A stretch of 64,000 nt of DNA from Pseudoduganella violaceinigra DSM 15887 (GTDB lineage: Bacteria > Pseudomonadota > Gammaproteobacteria > Burkholderiales > Burkholderiaceae_D), in the NCBI RefSeq assembly GCF_000425385.1, contig NZ_KE384357.1, positions 456,579 to 520,578 on the forward strand, read 5' to 3'. This document shows positions 23,076 through 32,044 of this stretch, in pieces. Position 1 is the first letter of the stretch, and each line of letters begins with the position of its first letter. Below the pieces are notes generated by a model. It worked only from the letters and a program-made list of their open reading frames with translations. It ran no database searches and was not told the origin of the DNA. The translations under genes were made by a program, and so were the position numbers.

Positions 23076-24476
23076 ATGAAGGCACGTCGCTGGCTGGTCG
23101 TTATACTCGCGGGCTGGACCTTACTGGCCTGCGCATCCCTGCCCGAGGTCGATCCCGACCAGGCCAAGGCGCGCGCCAAGGCCGTTCCGGAAGTCGTGAC
23201 CTCGGCTGGCAAGCTGCCGCGCCAAACCACCGAACAACTGCTGAAGAAGCGCTGGGCCAAGTCCACCCTGGACCTGACGGGCCAGGCCGCGCTGGAAGAA
23301 GCGGCAACCGGGGTACCCCTGATCGCGGGCAACAAGGTGCAACTGTTGTTCGATGGTCCGCAAACCATGGCGGAAATGATGAAGGCCATCGCCGCCGCCA
23401 AGGACCATATCAATTTCGAGACCTATATCTTCGACCAGGACGAGCTGGGCATGAAGTTTGCCGACCTGCTGATCCAGAAGCAGCGTGAGGGCGTGGTGGT
23501 CAATGTCATCTACGACAGCGTGGGCACCATCGGCGTGCCGCAGCAATTCTTCGACCATATGCGGGAAAGCGGCGTAAAACTGCTTGCCTTCAACCCGATC
23601 AATCCGGCCAGGACGCGCGGCAACGGCTGGAAGCTGAACAACCGCGACCACCGCAAGATGCTGATTGTGGATGGCAAGGTGGGCTTCACGGGCGGGATCA
23701 ATATCAGCGATACCTACTCCAGAAGCTCGCCATTCCGCGGCGGATCGGGCGGCGGCCCAGCGCCAGCGCGGGCCAAGGGAGTGAACGATGTCGGCTGGCG
23801 CGATACCCATGTCCGCATCGAAGGCCCGGCCGTGCAGGCCATGCAGTGGCTGTTCGTGCAGAACTGGATCGAGCAGGATGCCGATGATTTACGCGATGCC
23901 AAATACTTTGTCCAGGTAGCGCCGGCCGGCGACAAAGTGATGCGTGTGCTTGGGTCGCGGCCCGAGGGGCGCTTCGAGATCTACAAGGCCTTGCTGCTGG
24001 CGATACAGGAAGCGAAGAAGTCGATCCATATCACTTGCGCATATTTCGTTCCCGACGACCAGACGTTGCAGGCGCTGGAAAATGCCGCACGGCGCGGTGT
24101 CGATGTGCAGCTGGTGCTGCCCAGCGTGTCCGATAGCGGCCTGGTCTTCCACGCGGGCCGCGCGTATTACCGGCCCCTGCTTGAGGCCGGCGCGAAGATT
24201 CATGAGCTCAAGCTGTCGGTACTGCATGCGAAGACTGTGGTGATCGATGGCGTGTGGTCGACCGTCGGATCGACCAATCTCGACCGCCGCAGTTTTCTTC
24301 ACAACAGCGAAGTGAATGTGATTGTGATGGGCGATGTGTTCGGGCTTGAGATGGAAAAAGCCTTCAAGGAAGACTTGCATAATTCAAACGAAGTCACGCT
24401 CGCCGCCTGGAACAAACGGCCGCTCTCCAACCGGCTGAAGGAATGGCTCGCACGCGTGTGGGACTATTGGCTGTAG
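23076..24476 (+). CDS. Phospholipase D / cardiolipin synthase family protein
   Basis: A 466-residue protein with an N-terminal hydrophobic, lipoprotein-like leader (WLVVILAGWTLLACAS). Two HKD motifs are present: HRKMLIVD with H192, K194, D199, and HAKTVVID with H384, K386, D391. Both are complete, so the enzyme should transfer phosphatidyl groups between phosphatidylglycerols to make cardiolipin, as in ClsB/ClsC; phospholipase D activity is the alternative. FIFDQDELG-type YIFDQDELGMKFADLL precedes the first HKD. Its promoter carries the Crp/Fnr-type palindrome, placing it with the stress regulon. Confidence 0.88.
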   Translation: MKARRWLVVILAGWTLLACASLPEVDPDQAKARAKAVPEVVTSAGKLPRQTTEQLLKKRWAKSTLDLTGQAALEEAATGVPLIAGNKVQLLFDGPQTMAEMMKAIAAAKDHINFETYIFDQDELGMKFADLLIQKQREGVVVNVIYDSVGTIGVPQQFFDHMRESGVKLLAFNPINPARTRGNGWKLNNRDHRKMLIVDGKVGFTGGINISDTYSRSSPFRGGSGGGPAPARAKGVNDVGWRDTHVRIEGPAVQAMQWLFVQNWIEQDADDLRDAKYFVQVAPAGDKVMRVLGSRPEGRFEIYKALLLAIQEAKKSIHITCAYFVPDDQTLQALENAARRGVDVQLVLPSVSDSGLVFHAGRAYYRPLLEAGAKIHELKLSVLHAKTVVIDGVWSTVGSTNLDRRSFLHNSEVNVIVMGDVFGLEMEKAFKEDLHNSNEVTLAAWNKRPLSNRLKEWLARVWDYWL

Positions 24477-24539
24477 CGCTTGATCTATCTCACACCGCAG
24501 CTTCTTTCTCAAAAAAATGGCCGACGTCATCGGGCTCGT

Positions 24540-25349
24540 CTAGGCAGCGGGACGCCAGATATCACCCTGGCGGCGGAAATTATCCGTGGCCGCGAGAGTA
24601 AAGCCGCTTTCGTCGATCCAGCCATAGCGCTCGACCTGGATTTCGTCGTGCTGTACGCGCAGCACATTGAATGAATTGGTCTCGCCCCGGCTGCGGGTGG
24701 AGGTCGCGGTGCCGGCCTGGACCACCAATGCGGCATAGCCGTCGATCTCGTAGCGCTCGGCGGTGCTGTGCGTGTGGCTGGTGTGCAAATGCCCCGCCAG
24801 CAGCAAATCCACGCCGCAGCGTGCGAACACTTCCATCGCCATCGGCGCCCGCTCCACCAAGTCATCGCGATCGAGGTGGCGCGGCAAATCAAAGGGATGA
24901 TGGGTCACGACGACCCGCGTGACACTGCGCGGCAACTGGGCAAAGCGATGGTGCAGGTATTCGACCTGGCCTTGGTTCACGCGGCCGTCCTTGAAGGTCA
25001 GCGAGCGTGCGGTATTCAAGCCCAACACCGCAATTTCATCGTCGACAAACTCTGGCGCGAGGTTGCGCGTGATGTGGCGGCGGTATTTCACCAGCGGCTG
25101 GAAGAATCGCGCGGCGACGTTATACAAAGGGATGTCGTGATTGCCGGGCACCACGATCTGCGGCTTGGGCAGGGTATCGAGATACTGCCGCGCCTGGCGG
25201 AATTGCTCGCTGCGAGCACGCTGGGTCAGGTCGCCGGACACCACCACGACATCGGGCCGCAGGTCGCCGATCAATTCGCGCAAGGGCGCCAGCAGGGAAT
25301 TATCGACGCGGCCGAAATGCAGGTCGGAGATATGGACCAGGGTTCGCAT
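24540..25349 (-). CDS. Calcineurin-like metallophosphoesterase
   Basis: A 269-residue protein with the full metallophosphoesterase motif set: HISDLHFG (D-x-H), VVSGDLTQRA (GD), VPGNHDIP (GNHD), VVTHHPFD (H) and AGHLHTSH (GHxH). It therefore binds two metals and cleaves a phosphoester. The substrate is unknown; a lipid or nucleotide phosphoester fits the operon. ATG overlaps the upstream kinase stop (TGATG) with CAGGAGG before it. Third gene of the PAP2-kinase-phosphoesterase operon. Confidence 0.88.
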   Translation of the reverse strand: MRTLVHISDLHFGRVDNSLLAPLRELIGDLRPDVVVVSGDLTQRARSEQFRQARQYLDTLPKPQIVVPGNHDIPLYNVAARFFQPLVKYRRHITRNLAPEFVDDEIAVLGLNTARSLTFKDGRVNQGQVEYLHHRFAQLPRSVTRVVVTHHPFDLPRHLDRDDLVERAPMAMEVFARCGVDLLLAGHLHTSHTHSTAERYEIDGYAALVVQAGTATSTRSRGETNSFNVLRVQHDEIQVERYGWIDESGFTLAATDNFRRQGDIWRPAA

Positions 25350-26251
25350 CAATCCTCCTGTGGCGGCGGCACGATGACTGGCAAGGCGGCCGGCCGGATC
25401 CGGTAACGCAGCGGCGGCGCCATCACCGTCACCTCGCCGTCGGTTGCCACGCGCAGGCGGCGGTGGCGGGTCTCGATCACCATTTCCCCGGCCTGGAAGA
25501 TATGGAATTCGCGCGACTGGCGCAACCGCCCGAACAGCGCCCGCAACGCCAGCTTGACCAATCCGAACCGGGTCGGCCGCTGCGCCACGTAGACGCTCAG
25601 CATACCGCCATCGATGCGATCGCGCTCGCCGATATTGAATCCCTGCATATGGTATTCATTATTGCCCACGAAGACGAAGGGCGTACGGCGCGCATAGTCT
25701 TCCGCCCCCAAGGACAGGCGCACGCTGAGGAAAGGATAGCGCCGCAGGGCTGCCAGCGTCGCCCAGCCGAAGGCCGTCCATTTGCCGCGCCCGAGGCGGC
25801 GCTGCTGGCGTTGGCGGTCGCGCACGATGTCCGGATAGAGGCCAAGGCTGGAATTATTCAGGAAGATGCGGCCGTTGACCTCGCCCACATCGACGCGCGC
25901 CACATGGCCCGCGGCCAGCGCGGCGATCGCCGCATCCAGCTGGAACGGAATGCGCAGGTCGCGCGCAAAATGGTTCAGGGTTCCCATCGGGAGGACACCG
26001 AATACGGCGCCGCTGTCCAGCACGACCGAGGCCACGGCATTGACCGTGCCATCGCCACCGCCCGCCACGACGATGGGCGCACCGGCGGCCAATGCCGCGC
26101 GTGCCGCCGCCATGATGTGGTTGGCGTCCTCCGCCAGGGTGATGTCGGCATCCAGTCCGTGGCTGGCAAAGCGCTCGGCAAGCGTAGCGCGCCACTGCGG
26201 GCCATAGCCCTGCCCCGCGCCGGCATTGATAACGACAGCAATGCGCTTCAT
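25349..26251 (-). CDS. Diacylglycerol/sphingosine kinase family lipid kinase
   Basis: A 300-residue protein. It begins VVINAGAGQG, then VVAGGDGTVNAVASVVLDSGAVFGVLPMGTLNHFARDL, the DAGK catalytic G-G-D-G-T and the G-T-x-N-x-[FL]-A-R-x-L motif, followed by NNSSLGLYPDIVRDRQ. It should phosphorylate a lipid such as diacylglycerol at the membrane face. It is coupled by ATGA overlap to the PAP2 gene upstream and by TGATG to the phosphoesterase downstream, so kinase and phosphatase are made together. The longer open frame running to 26914 is not a fusion, because the PAP2 gene occupies a different frame there. Confidence 0.88.
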   Translation of the reverse strand: MKRIAVVINAGAGQGYGPQWRATLAERFASHGLDADITLAEDANHIMAAARAALAAGAPIVVAGGGDGTVNAVASVVLDSGAVFGVLPMGTLNHFARDLRIPFQLDAAIAALAAGHVARVDVGEVNGRIFLNNSSLGLYPDIVRDRQRQQRRLGRGKWTAFGWATLAALRRYPFLSVRLSLGAEDYARRTPFVFVGNNEYHMQGFNIGERDRIDGGMLSVYVAQRPTRFGLVKLALRALFGRLRQSREFHIFQAGEMVIETRHRRLRVATDGEVTVMAPPLRYRIRPAALPVIVPPPQED

Positions 26252-26910
26252 GGCCGCTCCCGATGCCGGCGCAGGCTGGAGACCGCGGTCACGCAAATCG
26301 CCAGCCAAGCGAGTCCCTCCGCGACGGCCGCCACGACATCCGTCAGGTAATGCACGCCCAGGTACATGCGGCTGAATGCGACCAGCATCACCATCAGCAC
26401 GGCGCCGCCAGCGAGTGCCGCATGCTGGGCCGCGTTGCGGGCACGCGTCCACAGGTAGCAAGCGAGCACGCCATAGAAGACCGTCGCGGCCAGCGTATGG
26501 CCGCTCGGGAAACTGTACGTCGGCAAGCTCAGCAGCGGATCGGTGAAGGTCGGGCGCACGCGCTGGTAGCTGTGCTTGAGCAGCACATTCAGCACCATGC
26601 CCGGCGGCACGGCCAGCAGCAGGGTCAGCAGCCAATAGCGCGCCTGCCGGCGCCAGAGATGCCAGGCAAACAGCAGCGACAGGAAGGCGATACCGGCCAC
26701 GCTGTGCAGGTGGCTGACCGCCAGGAGCAGCGTGGTCAGCGGCTCGCAGGCGCGCGCGTGCAACCATTGGGCGACACCGACGTCCAGCGCCGCCAGGCGG
26801 GCGCCCGGCCCCACGGCGGCGCCGGCGATGGCCTGGAACAGGCCTGCGGCGGTAATCAACAGGCTCAGCCCGGCCAACAGATGCAGGGGAAGACGGATCG
26901 TATCTCTCAT
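26248..26910 (-). CDS. PAP2 family phosphatase
   Basis: A 220-residue membrane protein with about six helices and the three PAP2 motifs: KHSYQRVRP (K112...R119-P120), PSGH (135-138) and SRMYLGVHYLTD (S180, R181, H187, D191). All catalytic residues are present. It dephosphorylates a lipid phosphate such as phosphatidic acid or undecaprenyl pyrophosphate on the periplasmic side. It heads the operon with the lipid kinase and phosphoesterase. Confidence 0.9.
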   Translation of the reverse strand: MRDTIRLPLHLLAGLSLLITAAGLFQAIAGAAVGPGARLAALDVGVAQWLHARACEPLTTLLLAVSHLHSVAGIAFLSLLFAWHLWRRQARYWLLTLLLAVPPGMVLNVLLKHSYQRVRPTFTDPLLSLPTYSFPSGHTLAATVFYGVLACYLWTRARNAAQHAALAGGAVLMVMLVAFSRMYLGVHYLTDVVAAVAEGLAWLAICVTAVSSLRRHRERP

Positions 26911-27018
26911 ACAACGCTTAACAATAAAAACTGATTTTTTATCCAGTACTGTTGATTCATACAGTATTTGTGCTATTCTGATGACTCGTTAAACACATCA
27001 CAGCAAAAGGAATTCGTC

Positions 27019-27243
27019 ATGACCACTATGAACAGCACCTTCGGCTCCCGCTTTGGCCTGGAATATGCCCCTACGTCTTTCCTGGTTCGCTTCGGCAAAC
27101 GTGAAGTGCTGGTGTGCCGCGACTTCCGCAAGCGCTTTTACGCTGTGAACCCCATCATCGAATGCGATACCGGCGTGCAGCCGGGCCATCTGGAAGTTCT
27201 GCTGTTCAGCCGCTGGCTGCTGATCTTCTCCAAAGCCCATTAA
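27019..27243 (+). CDS. Small hypothetical protein
   Basis: A 74-residue basic soluble protein starting MTTMNSTFGSRFGLEYAPTSFLVRFGKREVLVCRDFRKRFYAV. AAAGGA lies 8 nt upstream. No family recognised. It stands alone and converges on the LysR gene with 4-nt overlap of the 3' ends. Confidence 0.6.
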   Translation: MTTMNSTFGSRFGLEYAPTSFLVRFGKREVLVCRDFRKRFYAVNPIIECDTGVQPGHLEVLLFSRWLLIFSKAH

Positions 27244-28142
27244 GCCGCAGTCTCGCACAGCTGTTCATATTGAGCGCGCAAATAGTCGCGCAAACGAATC
27301 ACGACGGGCGTGACCTGCGAGCGGTGCATGCAAACCAGCTGTAATGGCACCTCTTCACCCATTACATCTGGTAGCAGCAATCGTAAGCGACCGGCTTTCA
27401 GGTCGGCGGTCACGTCCAGCCGTGATTTATAGGCAATGCCCAATCCCGCGACCGCCCAGCGGCGCACCAGGTCGGCATCATCGCTACTGCGATTGCCCCT
27501 GACCTGCACGACTTTGTCCTGGGCCGGGAAGGCCCAGCGGTCGTACAGCATATCGTCCAGGGCAAAGCGCAGGCAATTGTGCCGGGCTAGCTCGTCCAGG
27601 TTGGACGGCGCGCCGTGCTTGCGCAGATAGTCGGGTGCGGCAACCAAGGCCCGCCGGTTATCGGCCGCAATCGGCATGGCCACCAGGCTCGAGTCATCCA
27701 GCCTGCCGTAGCGCAGGGCCAGATCCACCGGCTGGCGGTACATATCGGCCACCCGGTCGCTGACATACAGCTGCAGGCTGATGGCCGGGTATTCCGCCTG
27801 GAAGGCATCCAGCCAGGGCAGCAGCACATTGCGGCCGACATCCGATGGCATCGAGATTTTCAACAGGCCAGCCAATTCCTGCTGGCCTTGCCGAATGGCC
27901 TCATGCCCTTCCCTCAGCTGGCGTACCGCTTCGCGGGCGTGGCGCAAATAGTGCTCGCCTTCGGCAGTCAGGCGCAGCGAACGCGTGGTGCGGGCGAACA
28001 GGCGCAGCTGCAATTCCTCTTCCAGGCGCTTCAACGCAGCACTGGCCAGGGCCGGGGAAATATCCAGCGAGCGCGCCGCTGCCGACAGGCTGCCGCGGTC
28101 GGCCGTGGAGACGAAGACCTCGAGGTCGTCCAGGCGCAGCAT
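27240..28142 (-). CDS. LysR family transcriptional regulator
   Basis: A 300-residue protein starting MLRLDDLEVFVSTADRGSLSAAARSLDISPALASAALKRLEEEL (winged HTH, about 1-60), then a type 2 periplasmic-binding-like effector domain (about 90-295). The third of several nearby ATGs is chosen since AAAGGA is 8 nt before it. It is divergent from the 28245 oxidoreductase gene with about 100 bp between starts, so it probably regulates that gene, the normal LysR arrangement. Confidence 0.9.
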   Translation of the reverse strand: MLRLDDLEVFVSTADRGSLSAAARSLDISPALASAALKRLEEELQLRLFARTTRSLRLTAEGEHYLRHAREAVRQLREGHEAIRQGQQELAGLLKISMPSDVGRNVLLPWLDAFQAEYPAISLQLYVSDRVADMYRQPVDLALRYGRLDDSSLVAMPIAADNRRALVAAPDYLRKHGAPSNLDELARHNCLRFALDDMLYDRWAFPAQDKVVQVRGNRSSDDADLVRRWAVAGLGIAYKSRLDVTADLKAGRLRLLLPDVMGEEVPLQLVCMHRSQVTPVVIRLRDYLRAQYEQLCETAA

Positions 28143-28244
28143 TTTCATCATTCCTTTGAAAGTGTTTCCATAATTTTAGTCTTTTTCTTGAAGCCGGGAT
28201 GGCCGAAGATGCATCCATCGCCACTTCTTATGAAAGACCACCCC

Positions 28245-29261
28245 ATGAAAGCTGTTGCCTACCGCGCTTCCCTGCCCATCGACCACGCCGATGCCCTGCT
28301 CGACATTGAATTGCCGGCGCCCGTCGCCACTGGCCGCGACCTGCTGGTCGAGGTCAAGGCAGTGTCCGTGAACCCGGTCGATTACAAAATCCGCCTGAAC
28401 GTCGCCCCGGCGGAAGGCGAAAACAAAGTCCTGGGCTGGGATGCGACCGGCATCGTGCGCGCCGTCGGCCCCGATGTAAGCCTGTTCAAGCCGGGCGATG
28501 AAGTCTGGTACGCCGGCGCCCTCGGCCGCTCGGGCACCAATGCCGAACTGCACCTGGTGGACGAACGCATCGTCGGCCACAAACCCTCGAAGCTCGGTTT
28601 TGCCGAAGCCGCCGCCCTGCCCCTGACGGCCATCACGGCCTGGGAACTGTTGTTCGACCGGCTGGGTGTCAGCCGCGACAAGGCGCAGGAAGCAGGCAAG
28701 TCCCTGCTGGTGACTGGCGCTGCCGGCGGTGTCGGCTCCATCCTGATCCAGCTGGCGCGCCAGCTGACGGGACTGACCGTCATCGGTACCGCATCGCGCC
28801 CCGAAACGGCGGAATGGGTGAAGGCGCTGGGCGCCCACCATGTGATCGACCACAGCAAGCCGCTCGATGAGGAAATCCAGCGCCTCGGCCTGCCGCCAGT
28901 CAACTACATCGCCAGCCTCAATGAGAGCGAACACCATTTCCCAGCCCTGGCCAAACTGGTGGCGCCGCAAGGCAGGCTGGCCTTGATCGATGACCCAGCC
29001 AATATCGACGTGCGCCAGCTGAAGCTGAAGAGCGTATCGCTGCACTGGGAATTCATGTTCACCCGTTCCATGTTCGAAACCGAAGACATGACAAAACAGC
29101 ACGCGCTACTGAATGACGTGGCGCGCCTGGTGGACAGCGGCGTGCTGAAAACCACGCTGGGTGAACGCTTCGGCGCCATCAACGCCGCCAACCTGAAGCG
29201 CGCGCATGCCCTGCTCGAAAGCAACCGGGCACGCGGCAAGATTGTGCTGGAAGGTTTCTAA
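28245..29261 (+). CDS. Zinc-type alcohol dehydrogenase-like / quinone oxidoreductase
   Basis: A 338-residue MDR-superfamily enzyme. GroES-like N-domain (VSVNPVDYKIR, LGWDATGIVRAVGPDVSLFKPGDEVWYAG), then a Rossmann domain with LLVTGAAGGVGSILIQLARQL (AxxGxxG NAD(P)H-binding). Zinc-ligand cysteines are absent, as expected for the ZADH/quinone reductase branch, so it likely reduces quinones or enals with NADPH. Divergent LysR regulator; the pair resembles electrophile/quinone response modules. The longer frame upstream is antisense to the LysR gene. Confidence 0.88.
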   Translation: MKAVAYRASLPIDHADALLDIELPAPVATGRDLLVEVKAVSVNPVDYKIRLNVAPAEGENKVLGWDATGIVRAVGPDVSLFKPGDEVWYAGALGRSGTNAELHLVDERIVGHKPSKLGFAEAAALPLTAITAWELLFDRLGVSRDKAQEAGKSLLVTGAAGGVGSILIQLARQLTGLTVIGTASRPETAEWVKALGAHHVIDHSKPLDEEIQRLGLPPVNYIASLNESEHHFPALAKLVAPQGRLALIDDPANIDVRQLKLKSVSLHWEFMFTRSMFETEDMTKQHALLNDVARLVDSGVLKTTLGERFGAINAANLKRAHALLESNRARGKIVLEGF

Positions 29262-29818
29262 GCCTCGGCGGAGACGCGGGCCGCGTGTGCCGCCGCGCTC
29301 GCCTCCCCTGCCTGTTCGATCGCATGCTCCTGCTGGCGGATCGCCAGGGCGCGGCGATCGTGGGCATCCACCGAATCAATCAGCGCTTGCGACAAGCGGC
29401 ACGCATCATCCACGGTTGCGTCGAAGCGCTCGCGTCCCCGCTTCAGCATGGCCGATTCATAGCCGACCGCGGTGAACATATCGCAGATCTGCACGCACAG
29501 GTCGCGCAGGGTGCGCATGGAATCGCAGGCGCCTTCGATATCGCCGCGCATTTTACGGTCCAGGTCGATGAATTCGGAGCGGCCTTTTTCATGCGCCGAC
29601 AACTCCAGCACCGTCTTTTGCCAGCGCATGATGCGGCGCGAGATACGGCTGATATTGGCGTTCTTCTGGCGCAGCAACAGCGCGTATTCAAACGCCAGCA
29701 GGGCCAGCGGCATGCAGGCCAGGAAGGCGGGAATGCCGGCACCCCGCAAGGTCGTTTCCAGTTTTTTGCAGCGGTGCAGCAGTGCACCGATATTGCCGCC
29801 CAGGGAATGGTTGCGCAT
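29258..29818 (-). CDS. Hypothetical protein with one hydrophobic segment
   Basis: A 186-residue protein starting MRNHSLGGNIGALLHRCKKLE; GGAGG is 7 nt upstream, favouring this start over one 81 nt earlier. A hydrophobic stretch (IPAFLACMPLALLAFEYALLL) could be a membrane helix. The remainder is helical and charged. No family recognised. It overlaps the convergent oxidoreductase gene by 4 nt. Confidence 0.62.
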   Translation of the reverse strand: MRNHSLGGNIGALLHRCKKLETTLRGAGIPAFLACMPLALLAFEYALLLRQKNANISRISRRIMRWQKTVLELSAHEKGRSEFIDLDRKMRGDIEGACDSMRTLRDLCVQICDMFTAVGYESAMLKRGRERFDATVDDACRLSQALIDSVDAHDRRALAIRQQEHAIEQAGEASAAAHAARVSAEA

Positions 29819-29932
29819 GGCCCGTCCTCCCGACAATCCGCCATGGGGAATCACAGCGCGATGAGCCAAGTATAGGCAGGCGCTTGCCCTTGCGGCCATG
29901 CGCAGGATTGACGCAGATTAAAGGACGCTCGA

Positions 29933-30655
29933 TTAGGCCCCGTTCAGCCAGGCCTGTTCGTGCTCGCGCTCGCGGCGCCGGCGCTCCATCGGCGAGTCGA
30001 AATCGCGCAGGAACTGGATGTGCCGGCGCTCCAGCGCCAGCATATCGCTTTCGATGGCATCGATCTCGGCACGGTCCGACGAATGCTTCATGTAGTTGGC
30101 ACGCTCGCGGCTGAGCCTGTCCTGCTCATCCTGGATGGCTTGCAGGCGCCCTTCGCAGCGCTGCACGGTGCGGCGCAGTTTTTCCGGCGTCAGGCCCTGC
30201 TCGCGCAGGTCGGTCTGCACCGCCAGGTCGCCCCGTACGCCATGGGTACGCTTTTGCAGTTCGGCGATTTCGGCGTTCACTTCCTCGATGGCGGCAAGAT
30301 CCTTTTCCGCGTAGGCGTTGCGGCGGCGCTCGCCAAGCAAGGCCATTTCGGCTTCCAGCACCTGGTATTCGTCGCGGAAGGGGCGTTCAAAATTGGCGAG
30401 CTGGGTGCGGCAGGATTCGATCTGTTTCCCCAGCGCCACCGCTTCCAGTTGCAGCTTGGCGGCCGGCATGTCGAAGCGGCGCTGGGCGCGCTCTTCCATG
30501 GCCTTGCTTGCGGCGAGGAGGCGGGCTTCGTAGCGTACGGTCGAAAACTTCTTGCGCGCCTCCTGTTCATGGGCGGCACGCAGTTTGCGCTCGTATGCGC
30601 GGAAGGCCGCGGGCATGCGCAGCCTTCGATACCAGTTACGAATCCAGTTCCACAT
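29933..30655 (-). CDS. Hypothetical coiled-coil protein
   Basis: A 240-residue highly charged helical protein with heptad-like stretches (about 65-215: LEAVALGKQIESCRTQLANFE, LAAIEEVNAEIAELQKRTHG, RLQAIQDEQDRLSRERANYM). N-terminal MWNWIRNWYRRLRMPAAFRAYERKLRAAHEQEARKK may be membrane-associating. No signal peptide, no known family. It lies 15 nt downstream of the PRPP-synthetase-like gene and may be co-transcribed. Confidence 0.65.
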   Translation of the reverse strand: MWNWIRNWYRRLRMPAAFRAYERKLRAAHEQEARKKFSTVRYEARLLAASKAMEERAQRRFDMPAAKLQLEAVALGKQIESCRTQLANFERPFRDEYQVLEAEMALLGERRRNAYAEKDLAAIEEVNAEIAELQKRTHGVRGDLAVQTDLREQGLTPEKLRRTVQRCEGRLQAIQDEQDRLSRERANYMKHSSDRAEIDAIESDMLALERRHIQFLRDFDSPMERRRREREHEQAWLNGA

Positions 30656-30670
30656 AGGCAGGAATATAGC

Positions 30671-31567
30671 CTAGGCGGCGGCGCGTGTCATGTCTGCAAT
30701 GGCCGGGGCAAGCAGGGATGCGACAGGAATGGCGTTGCTGGCATGCGGGACGGTGTCGCAGCTGGCGGTGCGCGCGACGCCCGAGGCGATCAGGTCTTCA
30801 TAGGCGCTGGCGGCGAACAGCGGATGAACGGCAACGCAGACCGGCGCCGGCAAGCCGGCCCGGCGCACATGGCCAACCGCGGCAATCATGGTGCGGGCCG
30901 TCGATGCAATATCATCAACAACGACGGGAGTATGGTGCAGCCAGCGTTCGGTGTCCGGCACCGAGACTTCCACATCGTGGTCGCCGCGGCGCACTTTTTC
31001 CAGCACGATGCAGGGACAGCCGGCGCCGCGCGCCACTTCGGCGGCCCATTGCTCGCTTTCGGCGTCGGGGCCGATCACCAGCGGCTGCGGGACGTTCGCG
31101 GCGATCCATTGCGAGATTGCCGGCGCGGCGCGTACCACGCGCGTCGGAATGGTATAAATTTCAGCCAGGTCGCGATGGCGGTGCAGGTGCGGATCGATGG
31201 TCACCATCCAATGGAACACGCCCGATACCAGCCGCGCAAAATGGGCGGAGGTGATGCCTTCGCCTGGATTAAAGATCGCGTCGTGGCGCATATAGGCCAG
31301 GTAAGGGGCCACCAGGCCCACGCTGGAGGCGCCCAGGTCGCGCGCAATGCTGGCCGCGAAATACATCGGCATGAAGCGGTCATCCGGCCGGTCCAGCGTA
31401 CATACGAGCACCACCTGGCGCCCCTTCACATCCGCGTGATAGCGCACATAGGATTCACCGTCCGGGAAACGCCGGACCTGCAGACTCCCCTGCTCCCACC
31501 CCAACAACTCGGACAGCCGGGCTGTCGTCGCCTCATTGCCTGGCAGTGCGAACAGGATTGGCGTCAT
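30671..31567 (-). CDS. Ribose-phosphate pyrophosphokinase-like (PRPP synthetase family) protein
   Basis: A 298-residue protein with the PRPP synthetase/phosphoribosyltransferase fold: RRFPDGESYVRYHADVKGRQVVLV near the N-terminus, APYLAYMRHDAIFNPGEGIT (the R-Q-D-R loop region, here M-R-H-D), DPHLHR, and the PRPP-binding loop VVVDDIASTARTM. It is a divergent paralogue rather than the main PrsA (298 versus about 315 aa, altered flexible loop), so activity on another ribose phosphate is possible. Start ATG at 31567. Confidence 0.8.
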   Translation of the reverse strand: MTPILFALPGNEATTARLSELLGWEQGSLQVRRFPDGESYVRYHADVKGRQVVLVCTLDRPDDRFMPMYFAASIARDLGASSVGLVAPYLAYMRHDAIFNPGEGITSAHFARLVSGVFHWMVTIDPHLHRHRDLAEIYTIPTRVVRAAPAISQWIAANVPQPLVIGPDAESEQWAAEVARGAGCPCIVLEKVRRGDHDVEVSVPDTERWLHHTPVVVDDIASTARTMIAAVGHVRRAGLPAPVCVAVHPLFAASAYEDLIASGVARTASCDTVPHASNAIPVASLLAPAIADMTRAAA

Positions 31568-31657
31568 ACCGGTCTCCCAAGAATTAGTGACTTTTTATTC
31601 TAACTCCTTGTTGCTGCTTGGAGAAATGCTTGTTATAAAACAGTAAAGGAGCCCAAT

Positions 31658-32044
31658 ATGCAAAAACATCCCGTGAAAGAAGCCATCGAGGCCGCCGACC
31701 GCGCCATCAGCGCCGAGGACTTCGACGCGCTAATGGCGTTCTACGCTGAAGACGCCACCCTGGTCGTTAAACCCGGCTTGCAGGCGCGCGGCAAAGAGCA
31801 GATCCGCAAAGCCTTCATCGCCATCGCCGAGTATTTCAACCACCAGATCAGCGTCAAGCAAGGAAGGATGGAGATCATTGAAGGCGCGGGAACGGCGCTG
31901 GTCATCATGGAAACGCGACTCGAAACGGGTGGCGCTGTCATCGAAAGACGCGCCACCTATGTATTCCGCGCTGAAGCCGATGGGCGATGGCTCTGCGTGG
32001 TCGACAATTCCTATGGCACCGAACTGCTGACGGCCGTTGGCTGA
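31658..32044 (+). CDS. NTF2-like / SnoaL-type domain protein
   Basis: A 128-residue protein: VKEAIEAADRAISAEDFDALMAFYAEDATLVVKPGLQARGKEQIRKAFIAI, the typical NTF2-like opening, ending VFRAEADGRWLCVVDNSYG. This fold (DUF4440/SgcJ type) serves as ligand binder or enzyme in diverse settings. It has no clear operon partner. Its end overlaps the convergent MFS gene by 34 bp. Confidence 0.8.
   Translation: MQKHPVKEAIEAADRAISAEDFDALMAFYAEDATLVVKPGLQARGKEQIRKAFIAIAEYFNHQISVKQGRMEIIEGAGTALVIMETRLETGGAVIERRATYVFRAEADGRWLCVVDNSYGTELLTAVG

Noticed and set aside
25349..26914. Apparent fusion of a long N-terminal extension to the lipid kinase
   Set aside because: The PAP2 phosphatase occupies another frame over the extension with all three catalytic motifs; ATGA overlap gives the kinase its own start.
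27615..28244. Long N-terminal extension of the oxidoreductase
   Set aside because: It is antisense to the LysR gene and lies before the intergenic promoter region; the enzyme's family start is at 28245.
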